Shown: piece by piece, positions 27,388-36,217 of the stretch | How positions within the stretch are numbered: the stretch's first letter is position 1 | Layout of the letters: the number at the start of each line of letters is the position of its first letter | From: Siccirubricoccus deserti | GTDB lineage: Bacteria; Pseudomonadota; Alphaproteobacteria; Acetobacterales; Acetobacteraceae | Assembly: GCF_014283215.1 (NCBI RefSeq) | Contig: NZ_JACOMF010000015.1 | Coordinates: 1 to 64,000 of the forward strand | Direction of reading: 5' to 3' | DNA length: 64,000 nucleotides | Notes under the pieces: model-generated | What the model was told of the DNA's origin: nothing | The model's database searches: none | What the model saw: the letters and a program-made list of their open reading frames with translations, nothing else | Translations under genes and position numbers: made by a program

Positions 27388-30300
27388 TCAGCCCAGCGCC
27401 GGCTCCGGCGCCACCAGCCGCTGCAGCGCCACCGCGCCGGGCGGCAGCCGCCCCGCCAGCGCGACCAGATGCTCATGATGGGTCAGCACGATCACCTGCA
27501 CCTTGTGGCTGAGCTCCAGCAGCGCCTCGAAGGCCGCCAGGGCGCGGCCATCATCGAAGGTCTGCAGGATGTCGTCGGCAATGAAGGGCAGCGGCGGCGC
27601 GCCCGCCAGGTGATCCTCGATGGCGATGATCCGCAGCGCCAGGAAGAGCTGGTCGCGCGAACCTTCGGACAGCGCCGCCACCGGCTTCGGCACCGCATCC
27701 GGCGGCTCCACCACCGCCAGGCGGATTTGGCCGCCTTCGGCTTCCTCGGTCACCACCCGCTCTATTGCGCCGCGGGTCAGCCGGCGGAACACCCGGGTGA
27801 TGCGTTGCAGCAGCAGCGGGCTGTCCATCACCTCCACCGACCGCAGCGCATCCTCCAGCAGCCCGCTGGCGACCTGCAGCACCAGCGCCTCCTCCAGGGT
27901 GCGGCCGAGCAGCGCCACCGCCGCCTGCTCATCCGCCTTCGCATCCACCGCGGCGACCGCCTGCTCCCGGACCCGGATCGCCTGGCGGATGCTCTGGACC
28001 TCGCCCGCCGCCTGCTCCGCCGCATCCTGCGCCGCCGCGGCAGCCTCCCGCGCCGCCTCCAGCGCCTGCGGCAGGGTCTCGGCCGGAACGGCGGCGGCCT
28101 CGGCCGCCAGCGCCGCCTCGCCCAGCCCGTCGCCCGCCTCGCGCAGCGCGACGGCGGTGCGCGCCAGGGTCTGGGCCTGCTCCCGCCGCTGCGCCGCCAG
28201 GGCGAGGCGCACCTCCGCCTCGGGCTCCGAGCCGGCGCCGAGCAGCGCGAGCACCACCCGCCACTCCGCCTCCGCCGCATCCAGCGCCGCCGCCCGCGCC
28301 GCTTTCGCGGCCTCCGCCTTGTCGAGCTGGCCGTGCAGCAGCGCCTGTTTCGCCGCCGCCTCCTGTGCCGGAGCCAGCCGATCGCGCAGCGCGCGCAGGG
28401 CGGCATAGGGGTCGGGCTCCGGCGAGCCGGACGGCAGCCGGGCGAGCAGCGCCAGTGCCTCGGTTTGGAAGCCCTCGACCAGCAGCCGGTCGCGCCGGGC
28501 CGCCGCGGCATCCGCCGCCGCCTGCTGCACCGCCGCCGCCAGCGAGTCGAGCAGATCGAGCACTACCCGGGTCTCGGCCGGCGCCTCCCCGGCCGGGCGG
28601 CCGAGCTTTGCCAGCGCCGCCTCCCAATCCGCGGCCCAGGCGGCGCGGCGCTGCGCCGCGGCCTCCGCCTCCACCTCCGCCTCGGCCAGTTGCCGGGCGA
28701 GGTCACCGACCGTGGCCTCCTGCCTCGCCCGTTCGGTGGACTGCGCCCGCGCCGCATCCAGCCGCGCCTCGGCAGCATCCAGCAACACGGCCAGCGGCGC
28801 CGCCGGCCGGTCGAGCACCGCCGCCAGCCGGGCCGCCCAGCCCTGCTGCCGGGCCAGCAGGGCAGCGGCAGCGGCCTCGGCCGTAGCCAGCGCCTCCAGA
28901 GCCGTCACCACCCGGTCGCGGCCGGCCAGCAGGCCGCGCAGCTCGGCAAGGCTGGCGTCGGCTGGCAGGCCGAGCGGCGCGCAGGCCTCGGCCCAGGCGG
29001 CGGCGGCGGCGCGCCACTCCGCCTCGGCCGCCGCCAACGCCGCTTCGGCCGCCTGGCCGCGCGCGGCGAGGCCGGCCGCCTCGGCACGGATCGCCTGTGC
29101 CTCGCCCAGCCGGGTCGCCTCGGCGGCGATGCTGTCGGCCAACCCGTCGGCATCGCGCAGAGCCCGGTCATAGGCGAGGTCGAGCGCCTCGGCGCCGGCG
29201 AATTCGGCCACCGCCTCGGGCGCCGGCGGCGTCAGGGTGAAGGCAAGCTGGTGGATCAGCCGCCAGCCCGTGTCGCGGTGCCGACGCGCCCGCGGCAGCG
29301 CGCCATCCTCCGGCAGGGCGGCGCGGGCCTGCAGTTCCGCCAGACGGCGCGCCGCATCCGCGGCATCGGCCAGCGCCGCGTCCCGCGCCTCGGCCGCCGT
29401 TCGCCGCCGCGCCTCCGTCGTCGCCAGGGCCGCCGCCGCCCGCTCGAAGGCCGAGAGCGGCGCGACGGGCAGCGCGCGCAGCACCTCCGCCGTGCCCGGC
29501 CAGGGCGCCGCGCGGGCCAGCGCCGCCGCCACCATGGCCCGGGCTGTCTCGACCGCGGCCTGGGCGGCGATGGCGGCCGCGGCCGGCTCGCCGGCCTCGC
29601 GGATCTCCCGCAGCAGCCGTTGCAGCCCAGCCTCCGTGCCATCGGGGGGAAGCGTGGCCAGCGCCGCCTGGGCCTCGGCGAGGCGGTGCCGCAGCACCGC
29701 CACCCGCTCCGCGGCCTTGGCCACCGCCGTCGCCGCGCCCTCCGCGGCGCCGATCAGCCCACGGGCAGCGACGCTGTCGGGGGTGGCCGGCAGCAGCGCC
29801 GCGGCCTCGGCCGGCGAGTGGTCGGCGCCGATCTGCCGCAGCAGGCCGCGGATGCGCGCCTCGGCATCAGCCAGCGCCGCCTCCAGCCGCGGCAGGCCGG
29901 CGGCGGCGCGTTCGGCGGCACCAAGTTCCTCGGCCAGCCGGGCAATCGGCTCCGCCTCGGCCAGCAGCGCGCCATCGGGCACCACGGCACCGAGCTGTTC
30001 CGCCAGCCCTCGCCGCTGCCGCTCGGCTGATTCCAGCTCGGCCATGGCCAAGGCTCGCGTCTCGCGGGCGGCGCGGAAGCGCGGCGCCAGCGCCGCATCC
30101 AGCACTGGCGCACCGGGGTTGGCGGCAAGCCAGGCCCGCGCCTCATCGGCCTCGGCCAGCAGCGGGCGGACCCGGCGGATGCGTTCCAGCCGGGTGATCG
30201 CGGCGCCGGCAGCCTCCGCCTCGGCCCGGGCGGCGATGCGGCGGGCCTCGGCGGCGGCGGCGGCCCGTTCCTGCTCCAGCCATTCCTTCGGCTGCCAGAT

Positions 30301-30900
30301 CTCCTGCTTCAGCCGCCGCTGCGCCTCCTGCAGCGCGTCCAGCCCCCTGTAGAAGGGCCGGGTCTGGCTGCGGCGCAGCGGCGCCGCCTTGTCGCGCTCC
30401 GCCGCCAGCCATTCCTTCAGCGTATGCGCCTCACGCAGCCCGCCGGCCGCGGCCAGCAGCGCCTCGCCCAGCGCGCCGTCGGATTTCAGCAGTTCCTCGC
30501 CACCCTGGCGCAGCCGGTCGGTGCCGAGCACGAAGAGGCGTTCCAGCATCGGCTGGTCGACCTCCCCGAGCAGCGGACGCAACACCTCGGGCGGCAGCGG
30601 CGCGCCATCGGCGTCGATCAGCGTGTTGCCCATGCCCTTGCGGCGGCCGAAGCGCAGCGTCGCACCACTGCCGTCCACCGCCTCGGCGAACAGCCGCATG
30701 TTGGCGTAGCCATGACGGAAATCCATCGGGGTGCGTGCCGGGATGCCGTAGAGCAGGTCGCAGATGGCGCGCAGCAGCACCGATTTGCCGGCACCATTCG
30801 GTGCGGCGACCAGGTTGATGCAGCCGGGGCGCGGGTCGAACGCCAGCCGCATCCGGTCGAAATTGCCGTAGCGCTGGACCTCGAAAGCGGTGAGCCGCAT
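27388..30900 (-). CDS. SbcC/YhaN-like AAA ATPase with long coiled coil
   Basis: 1170 residues of ABC-ATPase/SMC design. The N-terminal half-site has the Walker A APNGAGKS at 33-40. A very long Ala/Glu/Arg-rich coiled coil follows (about 180-1000). The C-terminal half-site has the signature LSEGSRDQLFLALR, Walker B LPFIADDIL and the switch VLTHHEH. No zinc hook (CxxC) is apparent in the middle, which fits YhaN rather than SbcC/Rad50. It follows the nuclease gene by two bases, and the two products should form an ATP-controlled DNA end-processing complex. Confidence 0.9.
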   Translation of the reverse strand: MRLTAFEVQRYGNFDRMRLAFDPRPGCINLVAAPNGAGKSVLLRAICDLLYGIPARTPMDFRHGYANMRLFAEAVDGSGATLRFGRRKGMGNTLIDADGAPLPPEVLRPLLGEVDQPMLERLFVLGTDRLRQGGEELLKSDGALGEALLAAAGGLREAHTLKEWLAAERDKAAPLRRSQTRPFYRGLDALQEAQRRLKQEIWQPKEWLEQERAAAAAEARRIAARAEAEAAGAAITRLERIRRVRPLLAEADEARAWLAANPGAPVLDAALAPRFRAARETRALAMAELESAERQRRGLAEQLGAVVPDGALLAEAEPIARLAEELGAAERAAAGLPRLEAALADAEARIRGLLRQIGADHSPAEAAALLPATPDSVAARGLIGAAEGAATAVAKAAERVAVLRHRLAEAQAALATLPPDGTEAGLQRLLREIREAGEPAAAAIAAQAAVETARAMVAAALARAAPWPGTAEVLRALPVAPLSAFERAAAALATTEARRRTAAEARDAALADAADAARRLAELQARAALPEDGALPRARRHRDTGWRLIHQLAFTLTPPAPEAVAEFAGAEALDLAYDRALRDADGLADSIAAEATRLGEAQAIRAEAAGLAARGQAAEAALAAAEAEWRAAAAAWAEACAPLGLPADASLAELRGLLAGRDRVVTALEALATAEAAAAALLARQQGWAARLAAVLDRPAAPLAVLLDAAEARLDAARAQSTERARQEATVGDLARQLAEAEVEAEAAAQRRAAWAADWEAALAKLGRPAGEAPAETRVVLDLLDSLAAAVQQAAADAAAARRDRLLVEGFQTEALALLARLPSGSPEPDPYAALRALRDRLAPAQEAAAKQALLHGQLDKAEAAKAARAAALDAAEAEWRVVLALLGAGSEPEAEVRLALAAQRREQAQTLARTAVALREAGDGLGEAALAAEAAAVPAETLPQALEAAREAAAAAQDAAEQAAGEVQSIRQAIRVREQAVAAVDAKADEQAAVALLGRTLEEALVLQVASGLLEDALRSVEVMDSPLLLQRITRVFRRLTRGAIERVVTEEAEGGQIRLAVVEPPDAVPKPVAALSEGSRDQLFLALRIIAIEDHLAGAPPLPFIADDILQTFDDGRALAAFEALLELSHKVQVIVLTHHEHLVALAGRLPPGAVALQRLVAPEPALG

Positions 30901-30902
30901 GG

Positions 30903-32168
30903 CTATTCCTCGGCCAGCCGCGCCAGCAGCAGGACGCGGGCGCGGGCGAGGATCTCCGGCGACACCTCGCCACGCGCGGCGGCCACCGCCGGATGCTCCT
31001 CACCGAGCAAGCTGCGCAGGTCACCGCTGCGGTTGAGCAGCGCCGCGGCGTAGTCCCTCGTCCTTGCGGCGACCGCTTCCGCCTCGGCGGCCTCGATCGC
31101 CGCGACCATGCGGCCGAAGGCATCCGAGCGCCGGCCGAGCCCGCCAGTATCACCCGCGGGTGCGGTGGCCAGCGTCACATCCTCCAGCCAGAATCCCTCC
31201 GGCGCGGCGTTCAGCCCCTCGCCGCGGATCTGCTCGCGGATGTCGCCAGGGTCGCGCTGCAGCGCGCCATGCAGCGGCGTGGCCCCGCGCAGCACCACCC
31301 GCGCCGCCAGCAGCCGGCTGCCGACGCCGGAGAGCGCGGCTTCCAACGCCAGCCGCACCCGGTTCAGCACCTCCGCCGCATCGGCGGCGCCGTCCAGCGC
31401 CACTTCCACTCGTGCCCAGCGCACCGTGTCCAATGAGCGGTGCTCCACCGCCGCCACCCGGCCGTCGCGCACGGTGACCAGCATGGCGCCCTTGGCCCCG
31501 GCTTCGCGCACATGGCGACCCTGGAGGTTGCCGGGGAAGACCACCCAGCAATCGCCCTCGGCCAGCACCTCCCGCGCATGGATGTGGCCGAGCGCCCAGT
31601 AGTCGTAGCCATGCCGCAGCAGCTCGGCCAGGGCGCAGGGGGCGTAGCCGGCATGGCCGGGGCGGCCGTTCACCGAGGTATGCAGCAGGCCGATGTTGAA
31701 GGCGCCCGCTACCGGCCGCGGATAGCGCGGCACGAGGTTCTCCAGCATCTCCCGCCGGGCATAGCCCTGGCCGTGCACCACCACGCCGAGTTCCGGCAGC
31801 GGGTGCGATTCGGGTCGGGTGGGCAGCATGGTGGCGCCCTCGGGGAAGCGGAGCTGGCGGGTGAGGATGCTCTCCGCGTCATGGTTGCCGGAGATCGCCA
31901 CCACCCGGATGCCGGCCCGGGTCAGCCGCGCCAGCTGGCCGAGCAGGAAATGCCCGGTCCCCCAGTCCCGCCATTCGCCGTCGTAGAGGTCGCCGGCGAG
32001 GACGACGAAATCCACCTGCTCCTCGATCGCCAGGGCGACGAGGTTCTGCAGCGCCTCCCGCGTCGCGCCGCGGATGCGGTCGGCGGGCACGTCCGGCCGC
32101 GCCTCCAGGCCGCGCAGCGGGCTGTCGAGGTGGAGGTCGGCGGCATGGAGGAAACGGAAGTTGGCCAT
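30903..32168 (-). CDS. SbcD/YhaO-like metallophosphoesterase (DNA exonuclease)
   Basis: 421 residues if started at ATG 32168 (MANFRFLHAADLHLDS); ATG 32177 is three codons upstream. The calcineurin-type phosphoesterase motifs are in order: DLHLDS, GDLYDGEW, GNHDAES and, near residue 205, GHIHARE. They bind two metal ions for phosphodiester cleavage. The YhaO/Mre11 group partners with the coiled-coil ATPase encoded directly downstream. Together they probably trim or open DNA ends during repair. Confidence 0.9.
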   Translation of the reverse strand: MANFRFLHAADLHLDSPLRGLEARPDVPADRIRGATREALQNLVALAIEEQVDFVVLAGDLYDGEWRDWGTGHFLLGQLARLTRAGIRVVAISGNHDAESILTRQLRFPEGATMLPTRPESHPLPELGVVVHGQGYARREMLENLVPRYPRPVAGAFNIGLLHTSVNGRPGHAGYAPCALAELLRHGYDYWALGHIHAREVLAEGDCWVVFPGNLQGRHVREAGAKGAMLVTVRDGRVAAVEHRSLDTVRWARVEVALDGAADAAEVLNRVRLALEAALSGVGSRLLAARVVLRGATPLHGALQRDPGDIREQIRGEGLNAAPEGFWLEDVTLATAPAGDTGGLGRRSDAFGRMVAAIEAAEAEAVAARTRDYAAALLNRSGDLRSLLGEEHPAVAAARGEVSPEILARARVLLLARLAEE

Positions 32169-32177
32169 CGCTGCCAT

Positions 32178-32619
32178 CAAAGCGGATGCCGGGGCGGCGG
32201 GGAATGGGGGCGGCGCGTACCGCGGCAATTCCGGGATGCCCATGCAACGCCAGCGGCCGCCGGCGCGACCCCGTCTGCCATCCCTGCCGGCCATGCCGGC
32301 ATCCCGCGCCATGCCGCAGCGAGACTGCGCCCGCGCCCCGACACCAGAATCGGCCCTGCGGAATGCCCCCCCGCCGCGCCGCGGCGCAATTCGACGCCAC
32401 CGCCCGGCAGGGGCCACAGAACGCGCTGCTCTTCGCCACATGCTTCGCCGGATGGCGAGATGAAGTGGAGCTTCCGCCGCTGAGCGGCGATTCCTGAAAT
32501 CCGCCTCCAGACCATTAACAGTCTGTTATAACTTTTCTGTCAGACGAGCTGTCCGGCGCAAAACCGCGCCTTGCGCGGACCGCCAAGGCGGCTCCTGCAC
32601 TCGGACAGGAAGGACCGGC
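32178..32619. other. Divergent intergenic region, 442 bases
   Basis: No convincing gene is seen. It lies between the nuclease gene (leftward) and the 223-aa gene (rightward). The right end is notably AT-rich (32510-32545), which suggests that the promoter for the rightward gene is there. The rest is GC-rich with leftward frames of poor quality. Confidence 0.5.
32516..32528. promoter_or_regulatory. Perfect 13-base palindrome in a promoter-like AT patch
   Basis: TAACAGTCTGTTA is a perfect inverted repeat about 90 bases before the 223-aa gene and inside its AT-rich presumed promoter. It is a candidate operator; no regulator is identified. Confidence 0.5.
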
Positions 32620-33291
32620 ATGGACTTCGGCACCCGCAGCATCCGCTCGGCAGGGGCTGGCAGCGGCAGCATCGAGGTGACGCTTCCGGCGGCACTCCGC
32701 GAGCTGCAGGGGCTGCCCTGCCGCATCATCCTGCGCGACGGGCTGCAGCCGGAGATCGTCCTGCAGCCCGATCTGCGGCCCGCCCGCGCCGCCTTCACCC
32801 GGCTTTCCCTCCGGCTTCAGAATGCGCTGGACCTGCCGGCTGGCGATCCCCCGTTCGGCGATATCCTGCTCTCACTGCAACCAGAAGAAGTGCCCCCAGG
32901 CGCGCCACGGCTGGCCTGGACGGATGGCGTGGCACTCGCCGCGCCGCCGCCGCACCCGCTCGCGCCGCTGGCCCGCAGCCTGCGCGGCCTCGCGGAACCA
33001 CTGGCGCTGCTGGCCGGGATCGGCCCCGATCTCGCCCCAGCCTTCGCCGCCGCAACCGCCTGGCTGCTCACCGGGCTGGTGCCCGAGCCGAATGAGCAGG
33101 AAGGCTGCAACATCGTCGCCGAGGCGCTGTCGACCGAAGGCATGAACGCCCGTCCGCCGCTGCTGCCGGAGGACGCCTACGACCCCGCCGCCTGGAAGGC
33201 GGCGCAGCCGTTGCTGCGCCGCCTGTTCGGCCTCCATCGCGACTGGACCGCCGATCCCATGCGCCGTGCCGCCCTCGGCACGGCCTGGTGA
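32620..33291 (+). CDS. Hypothetical protein, 223 aa
   Basis: Starts at ATG 32620 after AGGAAGGA. Residues about 10-48 (SGSIEVTLPAALRELQGLP) have the rhythm of an AbrB/SpoVT swapped-hairpin DNA-binding segment, but the match is weak. The rest is rich in Pro, Ala and Leu with predicted helices and ends RRAALGTAW. No signal peptide or membrane span is seen. I do not recognise the family. It stands alone behind an AT-rich promoter with a palindrome, and a perfect hairpin follows. Confidence 0.7.
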   Translation: MDFGTRSIRSAGAGSGSIEVTLPAALRELQGLPCRIILRDGLQPEIVLQPDLRPARAAFTRLSLRLQNALDLPAGDPPFGDILLSLQPEEVPPGAPRLAWTDGVALAAPPPHPLAPLARSLRGLAEPLALLAGIGPDLAPAFAAATAWLLTGLVPEPNEQEGCNIVAEALSTEGMNARPPLLPEDAYDPAAWKAAQPLLRRLFGLHRDWTADPMRRAALGTAW

Positions 33292-33374
33292 TGCGGCCTC
33301 ATGCTGGAAGTCAGCGGGGATAGGTTCCCGTCACGTGGTGGGCCGCGGCTTACGACACGACGCCCGAAATCTGA

Positions 33375-33402
33375 GGCCCTGAACCTGTCGAGCTTCAGGG
33401 CC
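33375..33402. terminator. Perfect hairpin between convergent genes
   Basis: GGCCCTGAA (33375-33383) pairs exactly with TTCAGGGCC (33394-33402) over a 10-base loop, between the stops of the 223-aa gene and the family-3 binding protein. Confidence 0.75.
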
Positions 33403-33409
33403 GCTCCTG

Positions 33410-34138
33410 TCAGGCCCCCGGCGCCACCGACAGGCCGCGCACCTTGTGCTGCGCGATGAAGCGCGCAACCAGGCCGCTGCGCTTCGCCTCCTCGACGAAG
33501 TCGGCCAGGAAGGCGGCGGCGGCGACATTCGCCCGCGCCGTGCCGATCGCCTGCTGCACCGCCATGAACTGGCCCTCCAGGATGCGGGCGCCGGGCAGCG
33601 TCTCGACATCGGTCAGCAGCCCCGGCCGCAGCCCGGCATAGACCTCCTGCTTCTGGTCGAGGAAGGTCTTGAAGGCCGCGCCGCCGCCGCCCGGCACCAG
33701 CACCAGTTCGGCCCGCCTGATGTTGCGCTCCAGCCAGAGCGTATAGGCCGCGCCCGCGCTGGAGACGATGCGGTTGCCGGGCTGGTCCACCTGGTCCATG
33801 GCGGTGATCGGCGAGCCCGGCGGCACCAGATAGGTGGCCTCGATCTCGCAATAGGCGGCGGTGAAGGCGATCTTCTCGGCGCGCTGCGGCTCGGCGCCGA
33901 TCAAGCCGATGTCCCAGGCGCCGGTGCCGGCGGCATCGGCCAGTTCGCTCGGCCTGGCATAGGGTACGTACTGCACCTTCACACCCAGCTTGTCGGCGAT
34001 GGCGCGGGCCATGCTGGGGGAGACGCCCTCGGGGCCGCCATCGGCACTGCGGCCGGTGACGAGCAGGAAATTACCCATGTTGATGCCGGCGCGCAGGACG
34101 CCGGTCGGCGCCAGCTGGGCGAGGATTTCTGGGGACAT
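33410..34138 (-). CDS. Family 3 solute-binding domain protein without a signal peptide
   Basis: 242 residues. The fold of amino-acid-type periplasmic binding proteins is clear: LAPTGVLRAGINMGNFL, then GVSPSMARAIADKLGVKV, WDIGLIGAEP and ERNIRRAELV. The start at ATG 34138 (MSPEILAQLAP) follows GGAG and leads directly into the fold with no hydrophobic leader. A longer in-frame reading exists upstream but also lacks a clean signal. It may work in the cytoplasm or its leader may be lost. No permease or ATPase genes are adjacent. Confidence 0.82.
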   Translation of the reverse strand: MSPEILAQLAPTGVLRAGINMGNFLLVTGRSADGGPEGVSPSMARAIADKLGVKVQYVPYARPSELADAAGTGAWDIGLIGAEPQRAEKIAFTAAYCEIEATYLVPPGSPITAMDQVDQPGNRIVSSAGAAYTLWLERNIRRAELVLVPGGGGAAFKTFLDQKQEVYAGLRPGLLTDVETLPGARILEGQFMAVQQAIGTARANVAAAAFLADFVEEAKRSGLVARFIAQHKVRGLSVAPGA

Positions 34139-34256
34139 GCTTCGGGCTCCGGTTTCCTGGACTGCGGCGCCAGCATAGACCGCCCGACCGCCACCGCCAG
34201 CCGCGCCCTTGCAGCACGCCGCACCCACGCCGCACCATCGTCGCCGGCAGGAGACC

Positions 34257-34796
34257 ATGCGCATGGCAGCACCCGAGGTTCCGATCGACATCGACCCCGA
34301 GACCGGCATCTGGCGCACCGACGGGCTGCCGATGATCTACCTGCCGCGGCATTTCCTGGTGAACATCCAGAAGGGCGTCGAAGCGGCCATCGGCGTCGAG
34401 GCGTTCCGCGCCATGCTCTACGGCGCCAGCGACCTCTCCGCCTTGCAATGGTGCCGGGAGGAGGCGAGGACGCACGGGCTCTCGCCGGTGGATACCTTCC
34501 GCCACTACCTCAAGCGGCTTTCGCAGCGCGGCTATGGCCGGATCGAGATCACCGCGCTGGATGCGGCGGCAGGCAGCGCCGCGGTGACGGTGCGGCACTC
34601 GGCCTATGCGTTGGGCTATGGGCCGGGGACCGGACGCCGGGTCTGCTACATGCTCGAGGGCAGCTTCAGCGGTGGCATGCGCTACGTGCTGGAAATGGCC
34701 GGGCGCGCCGGCGAGCCGGTCTGCCGGGAAGTGGCCTGTGCCGCGGACGGGCACCCGGAGTGCCGGTTCGAGCTGCGCTGCGAGCCGGTGGGGTAG
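34257..34796 (+). CDS. V4R (4-vinyl reductase)-domain protein
   Basis: 179 residues from ATG 34257, preceded by CAGGAG. The N-terminal half (MIYLPRHFLVNIQKGVEA) and C-terminal CREVACAADGHPECRFEL fit the V4R small-molecule-binding domain. Its C-terminal Cys/His cluster is shared with XylR-type sensors and bacteriochlorophyll 4-vinyl reductases. Such stand-alone proteins are thought to sense hydrocarbons or act as reductase subunits. It is divergent from the family-3 binding protein and 209 bases before the PhyH gene. Confidence 0.8.
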   Translation: MRMAAPEVPIDIDPETGIWRTDGLPMIYLPRHFLVNIQKGVEAAIGVEAFRAMLYGASDLSALQWCREEARTHGLSPVDTFRHYLKRLSQRGYGRIEITALDAAAGSAAVTVRHSAYALGYGPGTGRRVCYMLEGSFSGGMRYVLEMAGRAGEPVCREVACAADGHPECRFELRCEPVG

Positions 34797-34835
34797 GTAC
34801 GAGGAGAGCTTGGCACCCCTCTGACTCAGGCCGGT

Positions 34836-34856
34836 CCAGGGGGCGCTTGCCCCTGG
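34836..34856 (+). terminator. Hairpin after the V4R gene
   Basis: CCAGGGG (34836-34842) and CCCCTGG (34850-34856) form a 7-bp stem with a 7-base loop, 40 bases after the V4R stop. Confidence 0.55.
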
Positions 34857-35005
34857 CGGTTGGGGCTTGGGGAAGGCAGCGCCGTCCCCGATACACCAGC
34901 CTGAAGCAATGCCCCAGCTTACGCCGGTTGCCAGGCGCCGCCACCAGGCCCTACCGTCCCGCAAGGCCCCGCCTCGCGCGGCGACCAGCAACGGGAGGCA
35001 GCGGC

Positions 35006-36166
35006 ATGAATCATTCCGCCACGACGCTCGAGGTCGAGTACGGCTCCGAGGGCGCCGCCATGCAGGCCTATCTGCGCGCCGGCGAGCAGCGCGCCCATGC
35101 CCTCGGCAACCGCGGCCCGATCCGCCGCACCGCCGATGGCAGGCTGCATCCGGAGATTCTGGAAGCCTATTGGCGCTGCGGCTTCTACGTCTTCGAGGGC
35201 GTGGTCGGCACGGCGGAGCTGGCCGATATCGAGGCCGACATCCAGACGGTGCTGGACCGGCTGCCGGCGGAGCGTGGCGCCGCGCTGGATGCCAAGGGCC
35301 GCCCGGCGCTGGCCGCCGACAACAAGGCGGCGACCCTGTTCTGGGCCCGCCCGCTGGGCGACCCCTTCGGCGGCACCGCGCTCGCCAACGGACGGCACCC
35401 GGTGAAGATGTTCGAGCCGACGCCGGATGCCGATGCGCCGAAGGAGGTGGTCTACCTCATCCTCGGTTCGCTGCAATTCTCGGAGGCGGCGCTCAGGCTC
35501 TATGGCCACCCGGGCCTGCTGGCGGTGGCGGCGGCGGTGAACGGCGATGATTTCACGCCGTTCAACGAGGCGTTCTTCATCAAGGAGCCGGGCCGCGGCG
35601 CCTCGGTCGCCTGGCACCAGGATGGGGTGACGCATTGGAACAGCCCGGAGTGGGACCAGGGCTCGCACGGCTTCAACTTCATGGCCCAGCTCTACGGCTG
35701 CACCGCGGCGAATGGCGTCTGGGTGGTGCCCGGCTCGCACCAGCGCGGCAAGGCGGACATCAAGGCGATGGTCGCCGCGGCGGGGACCGAGCGGCTGCCG
35801 GATGCGGTGCCCATTCTCTGCAAGCCGGGCGATGTGGCGATCACCAACCGGCAGACGGTGCATGGCTCCTTCGCCAATACCAGCCGCGACTGGCGGGTGA
35901 CCTTGAACTTCGGCTTCCACCGGCGCCGCTCGGTGCTCGGCGTGAAGGGCGGCGGGGTGCACAACGCGCCCGCGGTCTATGACGAGGCCCGCATCCGCGA
36001 GCGGGCCCGGATCATCGGCTATGCGATCGACGCGAGGCGCCAGCGCTTCCCGGAGGAGACGCCCTTCGCCTACCGGCCGCATGTCGAAGCCGGCGAAACC
36101 TACCGCTGGGACGCCGCGGCCAAGGCCGGGATGAAGGACTACAACCTGCTCGACCTCAGCATCTGA
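35006..36166 (+). CDS. Phytanoyl-CoA dioxygenase (PhyH) family oxygenase
   Basis: 386 residues starting at ATG 35006 after GGGAGGCA. It has the Fe(II)/2-oxoglutarate fold. WHQDGVTHW supplies the His-x-Asp ligands, and the distal QTVHGSFANTSRDWRVTL supplies the second His and the 2-oxoglutarate arginine. Members hydroxylate acyl-CoAs, amino acids or small metabolites. It is larger than many PhyH proteins, with an N-terminal helical extension. It stands alone and converges with the CoA-transferase pair. Confidence 0.88.
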   Translation: MNHSATTLEVEYGSEGAAMQAYLRAGEQRAHALGNRGPIRRTADGRLHPEILEAYWRCGFYVFEGVVGTAELADIEADIQTVLDRLPAERGAALDAKGRPALAADNKAATLFWARPLGDPFGGTALANGRHPVKMFEPTPDADAPKEVVYLILGSLQFSEAALRLYGHPGLLAVAAAVNGDDFTPFNEAFFIKEPGRGASVAWHQDGVTHWNSPEWDQGSHGFNFMAQLYGCTAANGVWVVPGSHQRGKADIKAMVAAAGTERLPDAVPILCKPGDVAITNRQTVHGSFANTSRDWRVTLNFGFHRRRSVLGVKGGGVHNAPAVYDEARIRERARIIGYAIDARRQRFPEETPFAYRPHVEAGETYRWDAAAKAGMKDYNLLDLSI

Positions 36167-36175
36167 CCGCCACGA

Positions 36176-36208
36176 CAGCCCGGTGCGGCCCGCGCCGCGC
36201 CGGGGCTG
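36176..36208. terminator. Imperfect hairpin between convergent genes
   Basis: CAGCCCGG (36176-36183) pairs with CCGGGGCTG (36200-36208) with one bulged base, in the 51-base gap between the PhyH and CoA-transferase stops. Confidence 0.5.
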
Positions 36209-36217
36209 CCGCGGCAC

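Noticed and set aside
28000-29900. Alanine/glutamate-rich repeats in the ATPase as possible DNA repeats
   Set aside because: They reflect coiled-coil codon bias (GCC, GAG, CGC), not exact repeated units.
27469-30030. 853-codon rightward frame over the coiled-coil ATPase
   Set aside because: Gln/Arg/Gly-rich low-complexity product with no motif, antisense to the ATPase.
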